Shown: positions 7,474 to 16,256 of the stretch, piece by piece | Layout: the number at the start of each line of letters is the position of its first letter | Position numbering within the stretch: the first letter of the stretch is position 1 | Assembly (NCBI RefSeq): GCF_039696035.1 | Contig: NZ_CP155567.1 | Span: 1,731,001-1,795,000 of the forward strand | Reading direction: 5' to 3' | DNA from: Microbulbifer sp. SAOS-129_SWC | Lineage (GTDB): Bacteria; Pseudomonadota; Gammaproteobacteria; Pseudomonadales; Cellvibrionaceae | Length of the DNA: 64,000 bases | Notes under the pieces: model-generated | What the model saw: only the letters and a program-made list of their open reading frames with translations | The model's database searches: none | What the model was told of the DNA's origin: nothing | Made by a program: the position numbers and the translations under genes

Positions 7474-8829
7474 ATGAAACCCTACGCGGTCATCGGCGCC
7501 GGCCCCATGGGCCTGTGCACCCTGCGCAACCTGCACAAGCACGGCATTCCCTGTGTCGGCTTTGAAATCCACAGTGATGTGGGCGGCCTGTGGGATATCG
7601 ACAGCCCCACCAGCACCATGTACGAATCGGCACATTTGATCTCGTCGAAAAAAATGACCGAGTTCGCCGAATTTCCGATGCCCGGGCACGTGGCGCCCTT
7701 TCCGCACCACCGCGAGCTGCGCGACTACTTCCGCGCCTATGCGCGCGAGTTTGGCCTCTACGATCTGTACGAATTCAATACCGAGGTGGTGCACTGTGAG
7801 CGCGTCGGCGACGAGTGGCAGATCGTTACCCGCCTAGTGTCCGGGGACCGGAAGGGCGAGGAGCAGGTGCGTCTGTTCGGCGGCCTGCTGATCGCCAACG
7901 GCACCCTGCATCACCCCAATCGCCCGCAGCTGCCGGGATACTTCGCCGGCGAAGTGCTGCACTCCAGCGAGTACCGCGATCCGGCCATCTTCGACGGCAA
8001 GCGCGTGCTGCTGGTGGGGTGCGGCAACAGCGGCGCGGACATCGCCGTGGATGCGGCGCACCGCGCCAAGAGCGTGGATATCAGCCTGCGCCGCGGCTAC
8101 TACTTCCTGCCCAAGTTTATCGGCGGCAAGCCCACCGATGCGGTGGGGGGCAAGATCAAGCTGCCGCGCTTTGTCCAGCAGCGCATCAGTGCCGCGCTGA
8201 GCCGCTTTATGCTCGGCCGGCCAAGCCAGTACGGGCTGCCGGAGCCGGACTACAAGATGTTCGAATCCCACCCGGTGATCAATTCGCTGATCCTGCACCA
8301 TATCGGCCATGGCGATATCCAGCCGCAGGGCGATATCGCCAGTATCGACGGCCACACGGTGACCTTCAGGGACGGCCGCCGCGGCGACTACGACATGATC
8401 CTGCTGGCCACCGGCTACAAGCTGCACTATCCGTTTATCGACGATGCGCAGCTGAACTGGCAGGGCTATGCACCGCGCCTGTACCTGAATGTGTTCCACC
8501 CGCAGTACGACAACCTGTTCCTGATGGGCATGGTGGAGGCCGCCGGGCTCGGCTGGGAGGGACGCAATGAACAGGCGGAACTGGTGGCGCTGTATATCCG
8601 CCAGCTGTCCTTCGGCGCCGACTCGGCGCGCCGCTTTAAAACGCTCAAGCACGAGCGGGCCGCGGTGCGCGCCGACGGCGGCATGCAGTACCTGCAGCTG
8701 GAGCGTATGGCCTACTACGTGCATAAAGACACCTACCTGAAGGCACTGCGCGGTCACGCCGCAGACTTGCGACGCGATCTGGCTCCGCGGGATACTGGCG
8801 CATTCGTCAACAGTGCGGGAGCAGCCTAG
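7474..8829 (+). CDS. Flavin-containing monooxygenase (FMO/Baeyer-Villiger type)
   Basis: A 451-residue class B flavoprotein monooxygenase. The FAD Rossmann motif GAGPMG is at 7-12, the FMO fingerprint of the form FxGxxxHxxxY appears as FAGEVLHSSEY near 160, and the NADPH Rossmann motif GCGNSG is near 185. A late ATGY motif (LLATGYKLHYPF) is typical of FMOs. Such enzymes use NADPH and O2 to oxygenate ketones, amines or sulfides. As first gene of a coupled operon with a transporter and two SDRs, and with a divergent AraC regulator, it most likely oxidises an imported hydrophobic or ring compound. The substrate cannot be told from sequence. Its TAG stop overlaps the next GTG start by one base. 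Confidence 0.9.
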   Translation: MKPYAVIGAGPMGLCTLRNLHKHGIPCVGFEIHSDVGGLWDIDSPTSTMYESAHLISSKKMTEFAEFPMPGHVAPFPHHRELRDYFRAYAREFGLYDLYEFNTEVVHCERVGDEWQIVTRLVSGDRKGEEQVRLFGGLLIANGTLHHPNRPQLPGYFAGEVLHSSEYRDPAIFDGKRVLLVGCGNSGADIAVDAAHRAKSVDISLRRGYYFLPKFIGGKPTDAVGGKIKLPRFVQQRISAALSRFMLGRPSQYGLPEPDYKMFESHPVINSLILHHIGHGDIQPQGDIASIDGHTVTFRDGRRGDYDMILLATGYKLHYPFIDDAQLNWQGYAPRLYLNVFHPQYDNLFLMGMVEAAGLGWEGRNEQAELVALYIRQLSFGADSARRFKTLKHERAAVRADGGMQYLQLERMAYYVHKDTYLKALRGHAADLRRDLAPRDTGAFVNSAGAA

Positions 8830-9773
8830 TGGATCACAGCCTCGACCTGGCCAGCCAGTTCCAGATGTCGCCGGTGGCGCTGCTGGCGCTGAACGCGGTG
8901 CTGGCCTTCATGATGTTTGGCGTGTCGCTGGGCCTGCGCCCGGCGGATTTCCGCGCGGTGCTGAAGCGGCCGCTGGCGCCGGTGACCGGCCTGGTGGCGC
9001 AGTTCCTGCTGCTGCCGGCACTGACCTGCGCGGTGACCACCTGGCTGCGGATTGAGCCGGGCCTGGCGCTGGGTATGATCCTGGTGGCCTGCTGCCCCGG
9101 CGGTACCTTCTCCAACGTCATGACCTGGATCGGCCGCGCCAATGTGGCCACCTCGGTGAGCATGACCGCGGTCTCCAGCCTGGCGGCGGTGGTGCTGACG
9201 CCGTTCAATTTCGCCCTCTACGGCCACCTGAACCCCTACACCCGCGAGATGCTGCAGGCCATCCACCTGCCGGCGCAGAATATGGTGCTGCTGGTGGTGC
9301 TGGTGCTGGCGCTGCCGATGTTTGCCGGCATGGTGATCGGCGCGCGCTTCCCGGGCTTTGTCGAGCGCAGCGAGCGCTACTTCCGCGGCGGCTCGCTGCT
9401 GGTGTTCCTGCTGTTTGTGGTCATCTCTTTCAGCAAGCACTGGCACACTGCGGTGCAGATTGCCGGCTCGGTGCTGCTGCTGGTGATTGCACACAACGCG
9501 CTGGCGTTTCTGATCGGCAATGCCAGCGGGCGCCTGATGCGCCTGCCGCTGGCGGATCGCCGTGCGGTGACCATGGAAGTGGGTATCCAGAATTCCGGCC
9601 TGGCCCTGGCGATACTGTTCACTTTTTACCCGAGCGCCGGCGCGATGCTGGTGGTGGCCGGATTCTGGGGCGTGTGGCACCTGGTTTCTGGTCTTGCGCT
9701 GGCGGGTTACTGGAATTTCAGCAATAAGAAATGGGAGCGGGCAGAGAAGCTGCAAGGCAACCCGCAAACCTGA
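8829..9773 (+). CDS. Bile acid:sodium symporter (BASS) family transporter
   Basis: A 314-residue integral membrane protein with nine to ten hydrophobic segments, of the BASS/SBF family, which usually couples Na+ entry to uptake of bile acids, keto acids or other organic anions. The family core CCPGGTFSNVMTW followed by a segment with SMTAVSSLAAVV is present around 94-125, and the second crossover helix motif VTMEVGIQNSGLALAI near 235-250. The GTG start at 8829 overlaps the preceding TAG by one base, so translation is probably coupled to the monooxygenase. By context it imports the compound processed by the operon. Bile acids are only one of several possible substrates. Confidence 0.88.
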   Translation: MDHSLDLASQFQMSPVALLALNAVLAFMMFGVSLGLRPADFRAVLKRPLAPVTGLVAQFLLLPALTCAVTTWLRIEPGLALGMILVACCPGGTFSNVMTWIGRANVATSVSMTAVSSLAAVVLTPFNFALYGHLNPYTREMLQAIHLPAQNMVLLVVLVLALPMFAGMVIGARFPGFVERSERYFRGGSLLVFLLFVVISFSKHWHTAVQIAGSVLLLVIAHNALAFLIGNASGRLMRLPLADRRAVTMEVGIQNSGLALAILFTFYPSAGAMLVVAGFWGVWHLVSGLALAGYWNFSNKKWERAEKLQGNPQT

Positions 9774-9785
9774 CAAGCAGGCACT

Positions 9786-10769
9786 ATGAGTAATAACAAA
9801 GTATTGATTACCGGCGCCGCCGGCTACATAGGGCACCAGCTGGGCGAACTGCTGGCACAGGAAATGCCGGTGGTGGGCGTAGATGTGCGCTCGCGCCCGG
9901 CGGCCTTCCCGATCTTCTCCATGGATATCTGCGACACCGCCCTGGGCGAACTGCTGCGCGCCGAGGGGGTGACCCACGTGGTGCACCTGGCCTCGGTGAT
10001 GGCTGCGGGCCGCAATCGCGAGCTCGAGTACCGCGTCGACGTGGAGGGTACCGAGAATGTGCTGAAGGCGTGTCTGTACGCCGGCGTCAGGCACATCACC
10101 ATTACCAGCAGCGGCGCCGCCTACGGCTATCACGCCGACAACCCGCGCTGGCTCGAGGAACATCACCGCCTGCGCGGCAATCCGGAATTCGGCTACTCCG
10201 ACAACAAGCGCCTGGTCGAGGAGATGCTCGCGGCCTACCGCAAGCAGCACCCGCAACTCGAGCAACTGATTTTCCGCCCCTGTTCGATTATCGGCGCCAC
10301 CACCAACAGCAAGATCAGCGCGCTGTTTTCGGGGCGTGCGATTCTCGATCCGGGCGGCCACAATTCCCCGTTCGTGTTTGTCTGGGACAAAGACGTCGTG
10401 CGCGCAATTCAGTACGGTGTGCAGCGCAGCGCCAGCGGCATCTACAACCTGGCCGGCGACGGTGCGCTGACCCCGGCAGAGATCGCCCGCCTGCTGGGCA
10501 AGCCGCTGCGCAAGCCGCCGGTGTGGCTGGTGAAAACGCTGCTCGCGATCGGTTACGCGCTGCGCCTGAGCGACACGCAGCCGGGGCAGGTGATGTTTCT
10601 GCAGTACCGCCCGGTACTGTCGAACCGGCGCCTGAAAGAGGAACTGGGCTTCGTACCGGAGAAGAGTTCTGCCGAGGCCTTCGCCTTTTTTGCCCGCGAG
10701 GCACTGGGGGTGGCGGTAGAGCTGGCTGAGCGCGAGCAGTCCGGGGAAGTGGCGGAGCCGGTGGCATGA
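9786..10769 (+). CDS. NAD-dependent epimerase/dehydratase (extended SDR)
   Basis: A 327-residue extended short-chain dehydrogenase. It begins with a Rossmann strand and NAD(P) motif GAAGYIG (9-15), then ends the second beta strand in VGVDVRSRP, consistent with NAD-type dinucleotide binding. The SSGAAYGY segment supplies the catalytic Ser/Thr region. The catalytic pair is YSDNK (YxxxK). Downstream sequence FRPCSIIGATTNS and FVFVWDKDVVRAI match substrate-domain blocks of the 3-beta-HSD/epimerase group. It follows the transporter by 12 bp and overlaps the next gene by 4 bp (ATGA), so all four genes are one transcription unit. In that setting it may oxidise a hydroxyl group on a steroid-like or cyclic substrate. 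Sugar epimerase activity is less likely by context. Confidence 0.85.
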   Translation: MSNNKVLITGAAGYIGHQLGELLAQEMPVVGVDVRSRPAAFPIFSMDICDTALGELLRAEGVTHVVHLASVMAAGRNRELEYRVDVEGTENVLKACLYAGVRHITITSSGAAYGYHADNPRWLEEHHRLRGNPEFGYSDNKRLVEEMLAAYRKQHPQLEQLIFRPCSIIGATTNSKISALFSGRAILDPGGHNSPFVFVWDKDVVRAIQYGVQRSASGIYNLAGDGALTPAEIARLLGKPLRKPPVWLVKTLLAIGYALRLSDTQPGQVMFLQYRPVLSNRRLKEELGFVPEKSSAEAFAFFAREALGVAVELAEREQSGEVAEPVA

Positions 10770-11590
10770 GTAAAACGGAAAAAATCTATGTGGTCACCGG
10801 TGCTGCCGGTGGCCTCGGCTGGGCCACCGTCGAGGCGCTGGTGGCACGGCAGCGGGCGCGCTTTGCGCTGGTGGATCTGGATCGCACTGCGCTGGAAACG
10901 CGCGCGGCAGCGCTGCGCGAGCGCGGTGTTGCTGCCGATGTGTTTGTCGCCGATCTGTCCGATGAAGCTGCGGTAGCGGAACTGGTCTCGTCGTTGCGCG
11001 CCCGCTATACACGCGTGGACCTGCTGGTCAACAATGCCGGGATCACCCACCGCAGCCTGTCCACCCAGACCAGCAATGCGGTGATCCGCCGCGTGATGGC
11101 GGTGGATTACCACGCGCCGGTGGAATTGGCGCAGGGCCTGATGGCGGAACTGCGCGAAGCGTCTGGCTGTGTGGTCAATATCAGCTCCATGGCCGGCTGG
11201 ATGCCGGTGCTGGGCCGCGCCGGCTACTGCGCGGCGAAGAGTGCGCTGCACCAGTATTTCGAGACGTTTCGCGAAGAGGTGCGCGACGAGGGCGTGCGCG
11301 TATTGATGGTGTACCCGAGTTTTGTCGCCACCAATATCGACCGCAATGCACTGTCCGGCGACGGCGGTCGCGCGCAGCACAAGCAGAGCACCATTGGCCA
11401 GGTGCGCAGCGCGGCGTGGATGGCGGAACAGATCGTCGACGCCCTGGCGCGCGGTGAAGAGCGGCTGTTTCCGCGGGACAAGTCCCTGCTCGGCGCCTAC
11501 CTGTACAAACTGGCGCCGAAGCTGTTTCTGAAACAGATGGTAAAAAACTTTCGCGTCGAGCTGGAAGTGGCTCGGCAGGCCAATGGCTGA
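10766..11590 (+). CDS. Classical SDR family oxidoreductase
   Basis: A 274-residue classical short-chain dehydrogenase/reductase. The cofactor motif TGAAGGLG is near 11-18, NNAG near 90, the catalytic Ser in INISSMAGW-type sequence near 139, and the YxxxK pair in GYCAAKSALHQ near 152-156. The C-terminal third (PSFVATNIDR onward) has the substrate loop seen in SadH/adh-like members linked to FMO operons. It starts inside the stop of the preceding gene (ATGA overlap) and ends the operon; 60 bp later comes the long inverted repeat at 11652-11755. It probably interconverts an alcohol and a ketone before or after the monooxygenase step. Confidence 0.9.
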   Translation: MSKTEKIYVVTGAAGGLGWATVEALVARQRARFALVDLDRTALETRAAALRERGVAADVFVADLSDEAAVAELVSSLRARYTRVDLLVNNAGITHRSLSTQTSNAVIRRVMAVDYHAPVELAQGLMAELREASGCVVNISSMAGWMPVLGRAGYCAAKSALHQYFETFREEVRDEGVRVLMVYPSFVATNIDRNALSGDGGRAQHKQSTIGQVRSAAWMAEQIVDALARGEERLFPRDKSLLGAYLYKLAPKLFLKQMVKNFRVELEVARQANG

Positions 11591-11651
11591 GGCTGCCTGA
11601 AAGCCGCGCCGCCGACACAATGTCTGCGAGTTCAGGCTTGAGTGGCAGCAC

Positions 11652-11755
11652 TGCTACCGGGGGCAACCTTGTGAGACACGCTGTTGACCCATCCATGGGG
11701 GCTCTGCACCGCCATCCATGGCGGTGAAGGTCTCACAAGGTTGCCCCCGGTAGCA
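11652..11755. repeat. Long perfect inverted repeat with nested palindromes
   Basis: A 25-bp arm (11652-11676, beginning TGCTACCGGGGGCAACC) is repeated exactly inverted at 11731-11755, with a 54-nt centre. The centre holds a palindromic CCATGG twice and a small stem ACCGCC/GGCGGT (11709-11725). The whole could fold as one cruciform or RNA hairpin. It lies between the SDR operon end and the convergent LysE gene. There is no coding capacity that makes sense and no T-run. It looks like a dispersed intergenic element (MITE or REP type); the sequence seems familiar from intergenic copies in marine gammaproteobacteria, but that is memory, not a search. Confidence 0.85.
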
Positions 11756-11807
11756 CTGCCTTCGCGGAAACGGCAGCTTATCTGATTGCCTGCTGGAGTG
11801 GGCAGCG

Positions 11808-12401
11808 TCAGTCTACGACCATTGGCACCACGCTTGCGGCCAGCAGTAGCCCCATGGCGATATTGAAGCGGCGCAGCTGCTTGGGCTCGTTGAGGAAGCG
11901 CTTGAGGCCGACGCCGAACAGCATCCACACGATCACGCACGGGCCGCCGACGGCGATAAACGCCAGCGCGATGCGCGCCACATCCGCCCACATGGCGCTG
12001 CCGGCACCGGTAAAGGCCGCCAGGGCTCCCACCGCCATGATCCACCCCTTCGGATTGACCCACTGAAACGCCACCGCCTGCAAAAAGGTGAAGGGCTTGC
12101 TGCGCTCGGCATTGCCGATTTCGCGGGTGATGGCGATCGCCCACGCCAGGTACAGCAGGTAGGCGATCCCCACCCAGCGGATCACCTCGTGCAGCAGCGG
12201 GAACTGCTGGAACAGGGTGCCGAGCCCCAGACCGATAGCGACGATCATCGCCGGAAAGCCCAGCAGGATCCCCAGCAGGTGCTGCAGCGAGCGGGCGACG
12301 CCGTAGTTCAGCCCCGAGGACATGATCATCAGGTTGTTGGGGCCGGGCGTGATACTGGTGGAGAAGGTAAACAGCACAATCGGCAGCAGGGTTTCTAGCA
12401 C
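11808..12401 (-). CDS. LysE family translocator (amino-acid exporter)
   Basis: A 197-residue LysE/RhtB family exporter with about six hydrophobic segments. The family signature TPGPNNLMIMSSGLNYG is at roughly 18-34, and the second conserved block is FQWVNPKGWIMAVGAL near 115-130. The frame is open far upstream, but the GTG at 12401 has a GAGG Shine-Dalgarno 5 nt before it and gives the usual N-terminus (LETLLPIVLFTFS) and length. Members export amino acids or homoserine lactones. It is divergent from the tatD gene, leaving 64 bp for two promoters. Confidence 0.9.
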   Translation of the reverse strand: MLETLLPIVLFTFSTSITPGPNNLMIMSSGLNYGVARSLQHLLGILLGFPAMIVAIGLGLGTLFQQFPLLHEVIRWVGIAYLLYLAWAIAITREIGNAERSKPFTFLQAVAFQWVNPKGWIMAVGALAAFTGAGSAMWADVARIALAFIAVGGPCVIVWMLFGVGLKRFLNEPKQLRRFNIAMGLLLAASVVPMVVD

Positions 12402-12465
12402 GCTATCCTCGGGGTCTGGGTCTCTCGGGGCGTGATAAGATGCGGCCAATCGCGGAGAATCACAA

Positions 12466-13236
12466 GTGCATTTCATCGACAGCCACTGCCATTTCGACTT
12501 CGACGCCTTCGCCGCAGACCGCGACACCGTGTGGCAGCAGTGCCGCGATGCGGGTGTGGCGCAGATCGTCATTCCTGGGGTCAGCACCGAGCAGTGGCCG
12601 TCGCTGCTCGCGCTGGTAGCGGGGCAGCCGCGCTGGCACGCCGCCATCGGTGTACACCCGTGGTGGGTGGCGTCTCTGCGGATGGAGCCGCAGCAACTGC
12701 ACGCCTTGATTGTCGAGCGCGCCGCGGCAGGAAGCTTTATTGCGGTGGGGGAGTGCGGGTTGGACGCTGCCGCCCAGGCACCACTGGAGCGGCAGCTGCC
12801 GGTGTTCGAGGCCCAGGTGCGCGCCGTCTGCGATCTGAACTTGCCGCTGATCGTGCACACGCACAAGGCGCACAATGAAGTCCTGCGGCTGTTGAAAAAA
12901 TGGCGTCCACCGCGCGGCGGCGTGATCCATGCGTTCAGTGGTAGTGAACAGATGGCCGCGGACTACTGGGCGCTGGGATTCTATCTGGGGATCGGCGGCA
13001 CCATCACTTACGAGCGTGCCGCCAAGACCCGCCGCGCCGTGGCCGCCGCGCCACTGGAGTCGCTGCTGCTGGAATCCGATGCACCGGATATGCCGCTGGC
13101 CGGCCGTCAGGGGCAGCGCAACAGTCCCGAGTTTTTGCCGGAAACCGCGGCAGTGCTGGCGCAACTGCGCGACCAGCCGCTGCAGGAAATCGCGCGGCAC
13201 ACCTGCCGCAATACAGAATTGCTGTTTGGTTTATGA
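12466..13236 (+). CDS. TatD family metal-dependent hydrolase
   Basis: A 256-residue TatD/YjjV-type TIM-barrel hydrolase. Metal ligands expected for the family are visible: H7 and H9 in DSHCHFD, a Glu in GECGLDAA near 93, His in LIVHTHKAH near 128-131, His in IHAFSGS near 153 and Asp in LLLESDAPDM near 204. Relatives are metal-dependent 3' exonucleases acting on DNA ends or damaged DNA. The GTG start at 12466 gives the standard VHFIDSHCH N-terminus. The stop overlaps the start of the cysteine desulfurase fusion by 4 bp (ATGA), so the two are translationally coupled. Confidence 0.92.
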   Translation: MHFIDSHCHFDFDAFAADRDTVWQQCRDAGVAQIVIPGVSTEQWPSLLALVAGQPRWHAAIGVHPWWVASLRMEPQQLHALIVERAAAGSFIAVGECGLDAAAQAPLERQLPVFEAQVRAVCDLNLPLIVHTHKAHNEVLRLLKKWRPPRGGVIHAFSGSEQMAADYWALGFYLGIGGTITYERAAKTRRAVAAAPLESLLLESDAPDMPLAGRQGQRNSPEFLPETAAVLAQLRDQPLQEIARHTCRNTELLFGL

Positions 13237-14909
13237 GTCAGTCCGAATTTTCAGTCAGCGCATTCAAGCACCAGTTTCCGTTGTTTGCCGAACCGGAAAA
13301 CCTCCAGCTGGTGTATCTCGACAACGCCGCCACCACGCAGAAACCGGCGGTGGTGATCGAGGCGATCGTCGATTTCTACCGCCACAGTAACGCCAATACC
13401 CACCGCTCCAGCCACCGCCTGGCACGGCGCGCTACCGAGATGGTCGAGCGGGTGCGCGCCGCCGCGGCGCACTTTGTCAACGCGCCGAGTCCGCGCGAAA
13501 TCGTCTTCTGCCGCGGTGCCACCGAGGCGCTGAACCTGCTCGCCAACAGCATGTGCCAAGGTCTGCAGCGCGGTGATGAAATCGTGCTGTCGACCGCCGA
13601 GCACCACGCCAACCTGGTGCCGTGGCAGATGATGGCGGAACGTTATGGATTGCAGTTGCGCTATGTGCCGGATGTGGCCGGTGTGCCGGAATTCGACCGC
13701 CTGCACGAGGTGCTGGATGCGCGCACCAGAATCGTCTCGCTCACCGGCGGCTCCAACGCGCTGGGGCTGCGGCCGGATTTTGCCGATATCCGCCGGCAGC
13801 TCGATACGGCGCGGCAGCAATTGAACAGCGAACTCCGCTGGGTGGTCGACGGCGCGCAGCTGGCCGCGCACGAGACCGTGGATGTGCAGGCGATTGGCTG
13901 CGACTTCCTGGTGTGTTCGGCGCACAAATTTTACGGGCCCACCGGCATCGGCCTGCTGTTCGGGCGCGAAGACCTGCTCGCCGCGATGCCACCCTGGCAG
14001 GGCGGGGGGGAAATGATCGCCGCGGTGGATCTCTACCACAGCCGCTACGCGGAGTTGCCGCACAAGTTCGAGGCGGGCACCTCGTCACTCGCCGCCATCG
14101 CCGGTCTCGGCGCCGCACTGGATTTTCTCGCCGTTCAGGACCGCGCCGCCATGGCGCGCCACGAACAGGGTCTGCTGCAGCGATTGCACAGCGGCATCGC
14201 CGCGCTGGGTCAGCTGCGATTGCTGAGCCAGCCGCAGCACAACCTGGGGGTGCTGGCGTTTGCGCCGGAGCAGGGTAGCGCCGCCGACCTGGCGCACTGG
14301 CTCGACGGGCGCGACATTGCCGTGCGTGTCGGTCACCACTGTGCCCAGCCGCTGATGCATGCGGCGGGCGAGAGCGCCACGGTGCGCGCCTCGGTGGCCG
14401 CTTACAATACGGTCGAGGATGTGGAGACTTTTCTCGATGCGCTGCGCGCGTATCTCACTCTCGATCTGTCGGCGACGCCGGCGGTACAGGGGGCGGCGCT
14501 TGAATGGCAGTCCGATGATCTGTCGGCGCTGCAGCTCGAGCGCCTCGCCGCGCAGCGCAACTGGCAGGACCGCTACCGCGAGCTGATGCGCTGGGGCAAG
14601 GCGATCGCCGACAAGCCGGCGATCCGCCGCGACAGTAACCTGGTGCGCGGTTGCGAATCGGCGGCCTGGCTGGTGCATCGGGAGAACGAGGGCCGCCATT
14701 ACTTCGCCCTAGACAGCGACAGCCGGGTGGTCAAGGGCCTGGGGGCGCTGTTACTGAGCCAGGTCGATGGCAAAACCGCAGCCGAGATTCGCGCGCTGGA
14801 TATCGCCGGCATGTTCACCGATCTGGGCCTGGCCCAGCATCTGAGTGAATCCCGCAGCAACGGTTTTTACGCGCTGCTGCAGCGCACCCGGTCCTCAATC
14901 GGCGATTAG
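13233..14909 (+). CDS. csdA: Fused cysteine desulfurase-sulfur acceptor (CsdA-CsdE)
   Basis: A 558-residue bifunctional protein. Residues 1 to about 410 are a class V aminotransferase fold cysteine desulfurase of the SufS/CsdA group: the PLP lysine is K232 (SAHKFYGPTG) and the persulfide-forming Cys is C370 (RVGHHCAQP). Residues about 425-558 are a SufE/CsdE domain with its acceptor Cys at C474 (NLVRGCESAAW). Normally the two are separate proteins of about 400 and 145 residues that transfer persulfide sulfur from one Cys to the other. Here they are one chain. In E. coli CsdA and CsdE work with CsdL/TcdA; a tcdA gene lies 2 kb downstream on the other strand. The 3' end overlaps the convergent acyltransferase gene by 15 bp. 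Confidence 0.92.
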   Translation: MSQSEFSVSAFKHQFPLFAEPENLQLVYLDNAATTQKPAVVIEAIVDFYRHSNANTHRSSHRLARRATEMVERVRAAAAHFVNAPSPREIVFCRGATEALNLLANSMCQGLQRGDEIVLSTAEHHANLVPWQMMAERYGLQLRYVPDVAGVPEFDRLHEVLDARTRIVSLTGGSNALGLRPDFADIRRQLDTARQQLNSELRWVVDGAQLAAHETVDVQAIGCDFLVCSAHKFYGPTGIGLLFGREDLLAAMPPWQGGGEMIAAVDLYHSRYAELPHKFEAGTSSLAAIAGLGAALDFLAVQDRAAMARHEQGLLQRLHSGIAALGQLRLLSQPQHNLGVLAFAPEQGSAADLAHWLDGRDIAVRVGHHCAQPLMHAAGESATVRASVAAYNTVEDVETFLDALRAYLTLDLSATPAVQGAALEWQSDDLSALQLERLAAQRNWQDRYRELMRWGKAIADKPAIRRDSNLVRGCESAAWLVHRENEGRHYFALDSDSRVVKGLGALLLSQVDGKTAAEIRALDIAGMFTDLGLAQHLSESRSNGFYALLQRTRSSIGD

Positions 14910-16106
14910 CTTCTGTTCGCCAGCGGCATTTGCGGTTACTGCCGGCAACGGTTTGAGCCCGAACAGTGGCCGCAACAGCGGAGTGCGGCGGATAACCAGC
15001 TCGTGCAGCAACAGGCAACCACCGACTGTGGCCGTCAGGAGCAGCAGCGGTTCCAGCACCGGTCCCAGGTTGCGCTGGGCCAGGTAATAGCCCGCGGTGA
15101 CGGTGATGCTCTGATGCAGAATGTACCAGGGGAAGACGGCCTCGTTGGCATAGGGCAGCCAGCGGAACGGGCGGTTCAGCAACTGGTGTCCCCATGCCAG
15201 CACGGCAAGTATCCAGCACCAGCGATTGGCGTAGGTCACCAGCGCGGCGATAACCGACTGTGCGGGAAGGCGGTTATCCGGCAGCACCCGGTCGAATATC
15301 AGCAGCAAGGCAAACAGCAGTGGCGACAACAGCAGCAGGTGCCAGCGCATACCGGCAAGTGTGCGCCACACGGCGCTGCTACCGGCAAACCCATAGCCGA
15401 GCATAAAAAAGGTGAAGAACTGGGCGTGCGCATACCAGTCGCCCGCCAGTGCGTGATTGATGCCGCCGAAACGCGGATATAGCACCAGGCCATACAGCAT
15501 CAGCGCCGGCAGCGGCAGCAGTATCAGGGCCCAGCCGTTCAGGCGCGCCAATCGGGCCAGCAGTTTTTCCTCCCGTGGCCGCAGCCACAGTGCCAGCGGA
15601 ATCAGCGCCAGCGTGTAGCAGATCAGGTAGGGCAAATACCACAGGTGATTCCAGGTGATGCCGTAGGTGCTGCCGGTGAAGGCACCCGTCGGCCAGGGGC
15701 GAAAGCTCAGGTAGTGGGCGAGGAACTGCGTATAGCCCGGCGCGATGGCGCCGTTGGCGAGCGCCTCGACGTAGGCCTGCGGTGGCACCACTACCAGCAT
15801 ACCGAACAGCAGTGGCAGCAACAGTCGCCACAGTCGCTGCCCGGCAAACCGGGCCGCGCTCAGTTTGCGGAACAGGAACCAGCTGGCGGCGCCGGAGATC
15901 AGGAACAGCAGTGGCATGCGCCACTGGTTGACCAGCAGCATCAGCAGCTGCAGTCGTTCGCTGCTGTGGCTGCTCTTCACGTGCCAGCCCCAGTCGGCGA
16001 CATAGAACATGCCCAGGTGGTAGAGAATCAGCAGGCCGAAGGCCAGTACGCGGATAGCGTCGATATCGTAGCGGCGGCGCAGTATAGTCGGGTCGGTGTT
16101 TTCCAT
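14895..16106 (-). CDS. Acyltransferase family 3 membrane protein
   Basis: A 403-residue integral membrane protein of the acyltransferase 3 (OafA/NodX/MdoC) family, with about ten hydrophobic segments. The opening RRYDIDAIRVLAFGLLILYH carries the family's Arg/His active-region pattern, and FLISGAASWFLF follows. The late segment YANEAVFPWYILHQSIT is typical of MdoC-like members. These proteins move acyl groups across the inner membrane onto glucans, O-antigen or similar sugars. I chose the ATG at 16106 over the ATG at 16115 for its spacing to GGAATGAG; the longer open frame upstream looks non-coding. It is divergent from a membrane-bound LytTR regulator, which may control it. The acceptor sugar is unknown. 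Confidence 0.88.
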   Translation of the reverse strand: MENTDPTILRRRYDIDAIRVLAFGLLILYHLGMFYVADWGWHVKSSHSSERLQLLMLLVNQWRMPLLFLISGAASWFLFRKLSAARFAGQRLWRLLLPLLFGMLVVVPPQAYVEALANGAIAPGYTQFLAHYLSFRPWPTGAFTGSTYGITWNHLWYLPYLICYTLALIPLALWLRPREEKLLARLARLNGWALILLPLPALMLYGLVLYPRFGGINHALAGDWYAHAQFFTFFMLGYGFAGSSAVWRTLAGMRWHLLLLSPLLFALLLIFDRVLPDNRLPAQSVIAALVTYANRWCWILAVLAWGHQLLNRPFRWLPYANEAVFPWYILHQSITVTAGYYLAQRNLGPVLEPLLLLTATVGGCLLLHELVIRRTPLLRPLFGLKPLPAVTANAAGEQKLIAD

Positions 16107-16256
16107 GGTTCTCATTCCGGTTGTTTTCTCGCCATGCTGATGTGGTTCGCGGCGCTGCGCCATCGCCAGGTGGCGAGCTGCGGCGCGCCGGGGCCGAGCG
16201 GTGGAATGCGGGGACGAATAGCGGGATGAACGGCGACGGCTGCAGTACGGAATAAA

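Noticed and set aside
11652..11755. Insertion sequence ends
   Set aside because: The arms are only 54 bp apart and no transposase lies between them, so at most it is a small non-autonomous element.
11181..12144. Short frames over the inverted repeat near 11.7 kb
   Set aside because: They only reflect the palindromic element, and the convergent genes on both sides account for the coding sequence.
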